A stretch of 5,369 bases of DNA from an uncultured Bacillota bacterium. GTDB taxonomy: Bacteria; Bacillota_I; Bacilli_A; RF39; UBA660. Under the pieces are notes generated by a model, which did no database searches, was not told where the DNA came from, and was given only the letters and a program-made list of their open reading frames with translations. Below are positions 1-5,369 of this stretch, in pieces; the stretch's first letter is position 1; the number at the start of each line of letters is the position of its first letter. The stretch lies in assembly GCA_947383065.1 (NCBI GenBank), contig CANDCB010000079.1, positions 1 to 5,369 on the forward strand. The letters run 5' to 3'. Made by a program: the position numbers and the translations under genes.

Positions 1-45
1 GATAAGGTACCGTGACTGGAGTTCAGACGTGTGCTCTTCCGATCT
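1..45. other. Illumina TruSeq/P7 adapter remnant (non-genomic)
   Basis: Positions 12-45 read as the 34-base TruSeq index-adapter sequence, from GTGACTGGAG to GCTCTTCCGATCT, recognised from memory. Positions 1-3 (GAT) fit the last bases of the P7 arm, and 4-11 (AAGGTACC) have the length and place of an 8-base i7 index. Base composition changes sharply at position 46, from mixed to very AT-rich. This is a library-construction leftover at a contig end and has no biological meaning. It keeps the neighbouring minus-strand reading frame open, so a gene caller may add an artificial tail of 15 residues (RSEEHTSELQSRYLI) to that protein. Confidence 0.97.
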
Positions 46-477
46 CTTAGTTTTGTCTATAATATCAACAATCTGTTGTGTATCGATATACTCTTTATTA
101 TCATATAAAATAAAATTATTTAAAGAAGATACCCCTCTAATACTAACTAAATTATCATTATAAGCTAATTCTAGTACTTTAAGATTTTTAAAGTTACTTA
201 AATCAATATCTTTTAAAGCACTCTGCTCCCTAATTCTTAATATTTCCAAATTTTGTATCTTACTCGCAACTTCTTTAATATTATCTTCCGTAATAGATGG
301 AAATTGACTGAAAATTAATTCATTAACATTTTTAAAATAATCTAAATATACAATATCTTCTTGCATTAACTCCAAAACATTTATTTTAGATAATTCATCT
401 TCGCTAAATTCTTCTTTTAAATTAAGACCTAACTGCTTACTAACTATCTTACTCAAGTTTTTAGATAAATTAACCAT
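46..477 (-). CDS. Leucine-rich-repeat-like protein, 3' end cut by adapter
   Basis: This is an open minus-strand frame of 144 residues starting MVNLSKNLSKIVSK and running without a stop into the adapter, so the C-terminus is missing. From about residue 70 the spacing of leucine, isoleucine and asparagine (NLEILRI, then NFKNLKVLELAYND, then SSLNNFILYDN) resembles bacterial leucine-rich repeats of about 22 residues, a fold used for protein binding. The first 65 residues are acidic and probably helical. No signal peptide or membrane segment is visible, so the part seen looks cytoplasmic. The ATG at 477 is chosen because GGGTGA at 482-487 lies 4 bases before it. An in-frame ATG at 489 has no well-placed ribosome binding site and would leave a leader of about 10 bases. 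The gene has its own promoter just after the rimO terminator. The repeat assignment is by eye, and the specific function is unknown. Confidence 0.75.
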
Positions 478-505
478 AAAGTCACCCATCTCTATTCTTA
501 ACACA

Positions 506-534
506 ATTATATCATTTACTAAAAAAAATAAAAA
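506..534 (-). promoter_or_regulatory. Promoter of the LRR-like gene (extended -10)
   Basis: On the minus strand the extended -10 motif TGATATAAT occupies 506-514, with TATAAT at 506-511. Seventeen bases upstream is a weak -35, TTTTTA, at 529-534 (3 of 6 matches to TTGACA). The -35 lies inside the T-rich arm of the rimO terminator, so the two signals overlap. Transcription would begin near 499, giving a leader of about 22 bases before the ATG at 477. Confidence 0.7.
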
Positions 535-554
535 TACCGAAGTATCTTTATTTT
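521..554 (-). terminator. Rho-independent terminator of rimO with UUCG loop
   Basis: The minus-strand RNA has left arm AAAATAAAGATAC (542-554), loop TTCG (538-541) and right arm GTATTTTTATTTT (525-537). These form a 13-pair stem with one G-U pair, followed by a T-run through 521-528. The loop and its closing pair make C(UUCG)G, a known unusually stable tetraloop that compensates for an A/T-rich stem. It begins 11 bases after the rimO stop codon. Confidence 0.88.
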
Positions 555-565
555 ACATCCTATCT

Positions 566-1873
566 TTATATTATCTCCCCATATAAATCATAACTATCAG
601 AATCAATAATTTTAACTTGAACAAATTCATTTATCATATAATCATTATTAAATTTTATATATATTACCCCATCTTCAGATGGAACATCCATATAACTTCT
701 TCCTATAAAAAACTCTCCATCCAAAGTTATATTCTCGATTAAACACTCATAAACTTGCCCAACTTTTTCTTTTAAATTATTCCTACTTACTAGTTGCTGA
801 ATTTCCATTATTTTATCTTTTCTTTTATTTTTTATCTCCTCACTTAACTGATTCTTAAAAACTGCTGCTGGTGTTCCATCTTCTTTTGAATAAGCAAAAG
901 CCCCTAACCTATCAAATTTACTCTCTTTAACAAATTCACATAATTCATTAAAGTCTTCTAAATTTTCACCCGGAAATCCTACTATTAAAGTAGTTCTTAA
1001 TATTACCCCTGGTATTTCACTTCTTAATTTAGCAATAAGTTTTCTAATTGAATCCCCATTACTTTTACGATTCATCATTTTTAAAATTCTATCTGAAATA
1101 TGCTGTATTGGCAAATCAAAATATTTAACAATTTTCTCATTATTTTTTACAACTTGAATTAATTCATCATTTATCGTTTCAGGATAAGAATACAAAAACC
1201 TAATCCACTTAATTCCTTCAATTTTGCTTAACCTATCAAGTAACTCTGCTAATCTTGGCTCACCATATAAATCAATTCCATATTTAGTTGTATCTTGTGC
1301 TATTACTACTAACTCTTTAATACCTTTTCTAGCTAATAACTCTGCTTCGTCTATAATATCCTCAAACTTTCTTGATACATATTTCCCTTGAATATATGGT
1401 ATAGCACAATAAGTACAATAATTACTACATCCCTCAGCAATTTTTAAATAAGCCATTACATCTCCAGTTGTAAGTATTCTATTCTTATAACTAAGTTCAT
1501 CTTTACAAATTTTACCACTTACTAAACTTTCTATACGTTCCCATAAAAATTTATAATCTCTAATCTTAACAAATAAATCAACTTCTGGTAATTCCTTTTT
1601 TAATTCTTCCTCATATCTTTCAACTAAACAACCAGTTACTATTAAAAACTTACAATTTTCTTTTTTATATTCAGCCATTTCTAAAATTGTTGCTATACCT
1701 TCATCTTTAGCACTATCTATAAAACCACAAGTATTAATAACTAAAATATGAGCTTCATTTTCATCATCAACAATTTCATAATTATGTTTTTTAAATAAAC
1801 CTATCATTTCTTCTGTAACAACTAAATTTTTAGAACAACCCAATGAAATAAACCCAACTTTAATTTTCTCCAT
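566..1873 (-). CDS. rimO: Ribosomal protein S12 methylthiotransferase RimO
   Basis: This 435-residue protein is full length for the radical-SAM methylthiotransferase family. RimO adds a methylthio group to a conserved aspartate of ribosomal protein S12 (known for the family). Three domains are visible. The N-terminal domain carries the first iron-sulfur cluster ligands C13 (SLGC), C49 (NTCGF) and C82 (TGC). The radical-SAM core has CxxxCxxC at C149, C153 and C156, within EGCSNYCTYCAIPYIQGK. A C-terminal TRAM-like region spans about 370-435. AQDTTKYG (192-199) and PIQHIS (255-260) favour RimO over MiaB, which usually has PVQSGS there. The ATG at 1873 follows GAGGTGAT (1880-1887) with 6 bases between. 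Residue 19 is valine in NLVVTEE, where RimO usually has aspartate (NLVDSE). The gene appears to be transcribed alone, having its own promoter and terminator. Confidence 0.95.
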   Translation of the reverse strand: MEKIKVGFISLGCSKNLVVTEEMIGLFKKHNYEIVDDENEAHILVINTCGFIDSAKDEGIATILEMAEYKKENCKFLIVTGCLVERYEEELKKELPEVDLFVKIRDYKFLWERIESLVSGKICKDELSYKNRILTTGDVMAYLKIAEGCSNYCTYCAIPYIQGKYVSRKFEDIIDEAELLARKGIKELVVIAQDTTKYGIDLYGEPRLAELLDRLSKIEGIKWIRFLYSYPETINDELIQVVKNNEKIVKYFDLPIQHISDRILKMMNRKSNGDSIRKLIAKLRSEIPGVILRTTLIVGFPGENLEDFNELCEFVKESKFDRLGAFAYSKEDGTPAAVFKNQLSEEIKNKRKDKIMEIQQLVSRNNLKEKVGQVYECLIENITLDGEFFIGRSYMDVPSEDGVIYIKFNNDYMINEFVQVKIIDSDSYDLYGEII

Positions 1874-1899
1874 TACTTCATCACCTCAAATGCACCAGT

Positions 1900-1928
1900 A
1901 TTATATCATATATAAATAAATTAACATA
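1900..1928 (-). promoter_or_regulatory. Promoter of rimO (extended -10)
   Basis: The minus strand carries TGATATAAT at 1900-1908, a perfect extended -10. The hexamer 17 bases upstream, TATGTT at 1923-1928, is a poor -35, so the TG extension probably carries recognition. Transcription would start near 1893, about 20 bases before the ATG. The promoter lies between the htrA terminator and rimO, so rimO need not depend on read-through from htrA. Confidence 0.7.
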
Positions 1929-1948
1929 AAGATTAATTAATTATCCAT

Positions 1949-1978
1949 AAAAAAACAATATCTTATCGATATTATTTT
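1949..1978 (-). terminator. Rho-independent terminator of the abi-htrA unit
   Basis: In the minus-strand RNA, AAAATAATATC (1968-1978), loop GATAA (1963-1967) and GATATTGTTTT (1952-1962) form an 11-pair stem with one wobble pair. The T-run extends through 1949-1955. The stem is almost all A/T and therefore weak, but the geometry is right. The left arm begins inside the htrA stop codon (1977-1979), so terminator and coding end overlap. Confidence 0.75.
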
Positions 1979-3122
1979 ATGAACTCGCTACCAAAGTTAT
2001 CTTTGTAGTTTGAGTTTTTCCTTCTCTTATAAACTTTATTGTTACAATATCTCCTGCTTTAAATTTATACAACTGATATCTTAAACTAGCCACACTAATA
2101 ACATCATTATCATTAATAGCTATAATAATATCACCTTTTTTTAACCCGGCCTTTTCTGCTGGCCCACCAGGATTTATTTCTGCTACTATTACCCCAGCTC
2201 TTGCTTCTACACCATAAGTTCTTGCATATAAAGCATTACTAGCATCAAGCATAGATATTCCTATTATCGGTCTGGACATATCCTCACCCTTTATAAAAGA
2301 CTCAGCATATCGTGAAGCTTCCTCAATTGGAATAGCAAATCCCATTCCTTCTACTCCATCAGTTACTAATTTCATATTAGTAACTCCAATAACTTCTCCA
2401 TTACTATTACAAAGAGGACCACCAGAATTACCATGATTAATCGCCGCATCCGTTTGTAAAACTTGCATAATCCAATCATTATTTTGATTATTATTTGTAC
2501 TTACCTCTACTTCACGATCTTTCCCTGATAACGTCCCACGTGTTACACTCCAAGAATATACTGCCGAATCAAGCGGAGCTCCTATTGCAAAAACCGTATC
2601 TCCAAGACGCATATCTAAACTACTTCCCAACTGTGAAACTGCTATCTCTTTATCAGACTTATAAGATAAAACCGCAATATCCGCATATTTATCACCATTA
2701 ACAACTTCTACAGTAGCTTCTTCTCCATTAGTAAAAACAACCCCTATAACATCTCCACCATCTATTACATGATAATTCGTTATAAAATAATACTTTCCAT
2801 CTTCATACTTATAAACAAACCCTGTCCCTGTTGCATACAATTTACTTCTATTATAAGTTTTAACAATTACTACCGAATCATAAATCTTTTCTACTGCATC
2901 AGCAATTCCTTTATCTGTAACTGTAACTTCCTTTTCACTCTTATTAATATTAGTAACATTATAACTTAAAAAATCTGGAAAAAAATGAAAGAAAACTAAT
3001 AACCCACCTACACCCATTAAAAATGAAAAAAATGCTGTTAATATAAAAACTAAAACTAAACTAGGAGATTTCCTCTTTTTATATTTATTTACTCTATAAT
3101 TAATATCATATTGGTTGTCCAT
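1977..3122 (-). CDS. Membrane-anchored HtrA/DegP-family serine protease
   Basis: This 381-residue protein is typical in length for Gram-positive HtrA, an extracytoplasmic protease that degrades misfolded or surplus surface proteins. A basic N-terminus (KYKKRK, 13-18) precedes a hydrophobic segment at about 21-48, giving one membrane anchor with the rest outside. The S1C protease domain spans about 75-275. Its catalytic triad is visible: H118 in TNYHVI, D148 in YADIAVL and S233 in GNSGGP. One PDZ domain follows at about 285-378 (PGGPAEKAGLKKGDIIIAIN). The ATG at 3122 is chosen because GAGGG (3132-3136) lies 9 bases upstream. A TTG at 3131 would abut that site with no spacing. The start overlaps the 3' end of the upstream abi-like gene by 17 bases, and no promoter is seen just before it, so co-transcription is likely. 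Assignment among HtrA, HtrB and YyxA paralogues is not possible here. Confidence 0.95.
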   Translation of the reverse strand: MDNQYDINYRVNKYKKRKSPSLVLVFILTAFFSFLMGVGGLLVFFHFFPDFLSYNVTNINKSEKEVTVTDKGIADAVEKIYDSVVIVKTYNRSKLYATGTGFVYKYEDGKYYFITNYHVIDGGDVIGVVFTNGEEATVEVVNGDKYADIAVLSYKSDKEIAVSQLGSSLDMRLGDTVFAIGAPLDSAVYSWSVTRGTLSGKDREVEVSTNNNQNNDWIMQVLQTDAAINHGNSGGPLCNSNGEVIGVTNMKLVTDGVEGMGFAIPIEEASRYAESFIKGEDMSRPIIGISMLDASNALYARTYGVEARAGVIVAEINPGGPAEKAGLKKGDIIIAINDNDVISVASLRYQLYKFKAGDIVTIKFIREGKTQTTKITLVASS

Positions 3123-4053
3123 AAGAATCAACCCTCGCTATCTCTCTAAAATTTATTGGAAATCCCATTCTATCTAATATCTTATCTATTCCTATCGAAT
3201 GAACTTTACCTTCTAATATATCTAACTCATAAGATAATTCATTTATTAATAAAATAAAATCTTCTTCTCTAAGTAATTGTTTCAAAATAATTACTAAGGC
3301 AAATAAATCGTCCTTACCATAAATATATTCTCCATCAGTCTTTGGTATATCTAAATAATCATGAAATCTTGTATCATCTATATATCTTTGAGTTCTATGA
3401 TCATATAATATATCTTCATGCGCACATAAATTTCTAAAATTAGCTAATATCTGTAAATAAACAACTAACGATTCTGAAGAAATACCATATACTTCTGATA
3501 TATCTTTTTGATCATCTCTTTTCATAACCGTATAAAGTTCTGAAACTAAACCAAATGATAATACTTTAACTACTACCCAAAAAGGTACATAACCATAATT
3601 ACTCATATAATGCATTGTAGCAGAATGCTGTCCCCCATTAATTCTAATTTGTCTTTTAATCTTCTTTAATAAATCACTAACTTGTCTTGATTTATCATTC
3701 GACCTATCAAAATTAGAAGGATTTAAATAATCTTTTTCTTTAATACCATACTTTCTTGATAACTGATAAGAAAAAATACTCTTAGCATTATTTTCTACAA
3801 TTAAAATATTCTTAAAAAATATATTTCTAATCTGTCGATCAAAATTAAATAAAGCATATAATTCCTTAAAATCAGCTCCTGGAATAAACATCCTATCTTT
3901 TTCTGTCTTTAAAAATAAATGTCTATAACCACTTATAAAAAAGTAATTTTCTCTTAATAAGACATCTTTTGCATACACTATATCATCAATCTCAAGACCT
4001 TTACTTTTTAAAATATCAATTTGTTCATCAATTGTTTTAAATGTCTTTATCAC
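3106..4053 (-). CDS. Abi_2 (AbiD/AbiF-like) abortive-infection HEPN protein
   Basis: This 315-residue protein matches the Abi_2 (AbiD/AbiF) pattern in order and length. It has KTFKTIDEQIDILKSKGL at residues 3-20, ENYFFISGYRHLF at 35-47, FDRQIRNIFF at about 71-80, then YVPFWVVVKVLSFG at 155-168 (counterpart of the family's P-x-W...FG), and RNLCAHEDILYDHR near 207. R207 and H212 form the R-x4-H motif of HEPN ribonucleases, with asparagine after the arginine as is common, so the predicted active site is intact. Family members stop phage growth or act as toxins; RNA cleavage here is inferred. No signal peptide or membrane segment is seen. The start is GTG at 4053, with GGGTGAT 4 bases upstream; ATG at 4059 and GTG at 4062 lack a usable site. 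The stop is TGA. Its last 17 bases overlap htrA. No antitoxin-like partner lies next to it in the window. Confidence 0.88.
   Translation of the reverse strand: MIKTFKTIDEQIDILKSKGLEIDDIVYAKDVLLRENYFFISGYRHLFLKTEKDRMFIPGADFKELYALFNFDRQIRNIFFKNILIVENNAKSIFSYQLSRKYGIKEKDYLNPSNFDRSNDKSRQVSDLLKKIKRQIRINGGQHSATMHYMSNYGYVPFWVVVKVLSFGLVSELYTVMKRDDQKDISEVYGISSESLVVYLQILANFRNLCAHEDILYDHRTQRYIDDTRFHDYLDIPKTDGEYIYGKDDLFALVIILKQLLREEDFILLINELSYELDILEGKVHSIGIDKILDRMGFPINFREIARVDSYGQPI
3132..3136 (-). promoter_or_regulatory. Ribosome binding site that fixes the htrA start
   Basis: GAGGG on the minus strand lies 9 bases before the ATG at 3122 and directly against the TTG at 3131. This spacing favours the ATG, which shortens the longest open frame by three residues. 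The site lies within the last codons of the abi-like gene. Confidence 0.6.
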
Positions 4054-4057
4054 TAGC

Positions 4058-4064
4058 ATCACCC
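4058..4064 (-). promoter_or_regulatory. Ribosome binding site that fixes the abi start at GTG
   Basis: GGGTGAT on the minus strand precedes the GTG at 4053 by 4 bases, almost the same arrangement as GGGTGA before the LRR-like gene. The upstream candidates, ATG at 4059 and GTG at 4062, lie inside this motif and so cannot use it. The resulting N-terminus, MIKTFKTIDEQ, also matches how the family usually begins. Confidence 0.75.
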
Positions 4065-4077
4065 AATTATATTCATA

Positions 4078-4106
4078 ATTATACCATAATTATTTTACTA
4101 TTTAAA
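4078..4106 (-). promoter_or_regulatory. Promoter of the abi-htrA unit
   Basis: The minus strand has an extended -10, TGGTATAAT, at 4078-4086. A -35-like TTTAAA at 4101-4106 (4 of 6 matches to TTGACA) follows a 17-base spacer. It is the best-formed promoter in the window. Transcription would start near 4071, leaving a leader of about 18 bases before the GTG at 4053. No CIRCE or CtsR-type heat-shock operator is visible near it. Confidence 0.75.
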
Positions 4107-4138
4107 ATATATATTTCCAAGGAATATCAAATAACTCA

Positions 4139-4147
4139 TGATATAAT
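4139..4147 (+). promoter_or_regulatory. Extended -10 promoter of the phospholipase C-like gene
   Basis: TGATATAAT at 4139-4147 is a perfect extended -10, with TATAAT at 4142-4147. No convincing -35 is seen 16-18 bases upstream. The expected start of transcription near 4154 is 15 bases before the ATG at 4169. This excludes the in-frame TTG at 4151 as start codon. The promoter faces away from that of abi-htrA. Confidence 0.65.
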
Positions 4148-4168
4148 AAATTGCAAGAAGGTGTTAAT

Positions 4169-5143
4169 ATGCCATCAATTACAACTCATCATATGTTTGC
4201 TAAAGAAGTTTTAAATCATTTATCTTTTAAAGAAAAAAGTCATTTTAAAAATGAAGCTTTAATTTATTATACTTTTGCCCAAAGCCATGACTTTTTATTT
4301 TACTATACATTTGGCTTCAAAAATGTTTTAAAAATAAGAGAATTAGGACACCATGCCCACCATCATAAAACTGGAGAATATCTAATCAATATTGTGAAAA
4401 ATATAAAAGAAAAAAAATTAGAAAACAATCCACAAGCTATGGCATATCTTTATGGTTCAATAACCCATTATTGTCTAGATACAACTACTCATCCTTACAT
4501 CTTTTATAAAACCGGAATTTACCGCCCTGAAAATAAAGATTCAATAAAATACAAAGGGGAACATAACCATATTGAAAAAGACATTGATGCCATATATTAT
4601 GAAAAATATACCACCAATAAATATAATAAATGTAATATAAGCAAAGAAATAATTGGTAAACCTAAATTCTCTTTAACTCTCACTAACCTTATATCATCTG
4701 TTTTTAAAGAAACATATAATGAAGAAAAAATCGGTATATACTACCAAAAAGCAATAAAACATGCCAAAATAATCTCCACTTTAGCTATTAATGATAAACT
4801 TGGCTTAAAAAAATCTATCTATACATTAATAGATAAAATAACCAAAAAAAGATTTGGTCTTCTAAATGTTTATAGCACTCATATTTTACATCCAAATATA
4901 TCATATCTTAATTTAGAACATAAAACATGGAACCATCCTTGTGATAAAAATTTATTATTCCATGACTCTTTTGAAGATTTATACGAAAAAAGTCTAAAAA
5001 AATGTCTAAATATTATAAAAGCTATCAATAAAGTTTTATATGAAAACAAAAATATTAATACCTTAACTAAATTAATACCAAATTTAGATTACTCAACTGG
5101 TTTTATAGAAGAAAAAAATAAACGCATGGATTACTTTGAATAA
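4169..5143 (+). CDS. Zinc-dependent phospholipase C-like family protein
   Basis: This 324-residue protein has its recognisable part in the first 150 residues, rich in metal-binding histidine and aspartate: TTHH (5-8), SHD (39-41), HHAHHHKTGEY (61-71), GSITHYCLDTTTHP (96-109, with H100, D104 and H108) and HNHIEKDIDA (132-141). This order is characteristic of the Zn_dep_PLPC family related to clostridial alpha-toxin and Bacillus cereus phospholipase C, which binds three zinc ions. Unlike those secreted toxins it has no signal peptide, and the mature N-terminal tryptophan ligand is absent, so a cytoplasmic hydrolase of unknown substrate is more likely than a lecithinase. The C-terminal half is lysine- and asparagine-rich, mainly helical by eye, and not recognised. 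The ATG at 4169 follows AGAAGGTG (4156-4163) with 5 bases between. The gene has its own promoter, and no terminator is visible at its end. Confidence 0.8.
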   Translation: MPSITTHHMFAKEVLNHLSFKEKSHFKNEALIYYTFAQSHDFLFYYTFGFKNVLKIRELGHHAHHHKTGEYLINIVKNIKEKKLENNPQAMAYLYGSITHYCLDTTTHPYIFYKTGIYRPENKDSIKYKGEHNHIEKDIDAIYYEKYTTNKYNKCNISKEIIGKPKFSLTLTNLISSVFKETYNEEKIGIYYQKAIKHAKIISTLAINDKLGLKKSIYTLIDKITKKRFGLLNVYSTHILHPNISYLNLEHKTWNHPCDKNLLFHDSFEDLYEKSLKKCLNIIKAINKVLYENKNINTLTKLIPNLDYSTGFIEEKNKRMDYFE

Positions 5144-5144
5144 A

Positions 5145-5369
5145 CTAAAAATACTTTATTAAGCCATCAACAATTGTTAATGCTACCATTTCTTGATATT
5201 CTAAAGTATTTAATAAATCTCGTTCTTTTGGATTAGACAAAAAACCACACTCTATTAAAACTCCTGGTATATTTAATTTCTTAAACATATATATCGTTTC
5301 ACTTAACTTTTTTTCTTCCATAGGACTTTTTAACTTTTTTCTAAAACTATCTTGCATAACTGAAGCTAA
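5145..5369 (-). CDS. N-acetylmuramoyl-L-alanine amidase (CwlD-like), C-terminal part
   Basis: Seventy-four C-terminal residues are present, beginning LASVMQDSFRKKL; the frame is open at the window edge, so the N-terminal part lies outside. The ATG at 5357 is internal, because the four codons before it fit the family. IPGVLIECGFLSNPKERDLL matches the last conserved block of Amidase_3, zinc enzymes that cut the bond between muramic acid and the peptide in peptidoglycan; the glutamate in IECGF (residue 40 of the fragment) corresponds to the catalytic glutamate of the family. The close to the C-terminus (GLIKYF, then TAG) resembles single-domain CwlD-type amidases, with no SPOR, LysM or SH3 domain following. 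CwlD acts in spore-cortex modification, but the fragment cannot separate it from vegetative amidases. It meets the phospholipase C-like gene tail to tail with one base between. Confidence 0.88.
   Translation of the reverse strand, partial: LASVMQDSFRKKLKSPMEEKKLSETIYMFKKLNIPGVLIECGFLSNPKERDLLNTLEYQEMVALTIVDGLIKYF

Noticed and set aside
2495..2701. 68-residue plus-strand open frame opposite htrA
   Set aside because: It lies wholly inside the protease domain of htrA on the other strand, with no ribosome binding site or promoter. It is a by-product of AT-rich coding sequence.
2769..2969. 66-residue plus-strand open frame opposite htrA
   Set aside because: It lies wholly antisense to the htrA N-terminal region. 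Its cysteine- and isoleucine-rich sequence is what reverse-strand reading gives there.
3106..3108. TGA at the abi end read as tryptophan (Mycoplasma-like code)
   Set aside because: Tryptophan is encoded by TGG in rimO, and reading through TGA would add only one further codon before TAA. The standard bacterial code explains everything seen.
4066..4071. Second TATAAT on the minus strand close to the abi start
   Set aside because: It would start transcription inside or just before the ribosome binding site, leaving no usable leader. The better-formed promoter at 4078-4106 is preferred.
4151..4168. In-frame TTG at 4151 as start of the phospholipase C-like gene
   Set aside because: It lies before the predicted transcription start and has no ribosome binding site, while the ATG at 4169 has AGAAGGTG at good spacing and yields the family-like N-terminus MPSITTHH.
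5169..5178. Palindrome AACAATTGTT
   Set aside because: It is only 10 bases long, does not extend outward, and lies inside the amidase coding region. It is a chance A/T palindrome.
5149..5211. Inverted repeat AAATACTTT / AAAGTATTT as a possible terminator for the phospholipase C-like gene
   Set aside because: The arms are 45 bases apart, both are coding sequence of the amidase, and no T-run follows directly. Chance is likely in such AT-rich DNA.

Overview
The window is very AT-rich with short intergenic gaps. Ribosome binding sites are of the GGTGA type, trimethoprim-like Gram-positive motifs are absent, and the walled-cell genes (a CwlD-like amidase fragment and a membrane-anchored HtrA) point to a low-GC Bacillota. 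It resembles the AT-rich uncultured gut Bacilli close to the Mollicutes, or a low-GC clostridium. That placement is inference. Tryptophan is encoded by TGG and the Abi gene ends in TGA, so nothing suggests the Mycoplasma code.

The left end is not genomic. Bases 12-45 match the Illumina TruSeq/P7 adapter from memory, and the 11 bases before it fit the end of P7 plus an 8-base index. The window therefore starts at a contig end, and the first gene is cut there by the adapter rather than by a real stop.

Layout from left to right: (1) adapter, 1-45; (2) a truncated leucine-rich-repeat-like gene on the minus strand, with its own promoter; (3) rimO on the minus strand, with its own promoter and a strong C(UUCG)G-loop terminator; (4) a minus-strand pair in which an Abi_2/AbiD-AbiF-like HEPN gene runs into htrA with a 17-base overlap, ending in a hairpin terminator that includes the htrA stop codon; (5) a divergent promoter region; (6) a plus-strand gene of the zinc-dependent phospholipase C-like family; (7) the C-terminal end of an N-acetylmuramoyl-L-alanine amidase on the minus strand, meeting the previous gene tail to tail with one base between them.

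Four promoters share the extended -10 motif TGnTATAAT, lying 21-28 bases before the start codon, so leaders are predicted to be only about 14-22 bases long. Most of the window is ordinary housekeeping and cell-envelope content. The least ordinary arrangement is the overlap between a probable abortive-infection HEPN ribonuclease and a surface serine protease. No clearly new system is demonstrated, and the co-transcription hypothesis is stated as such.
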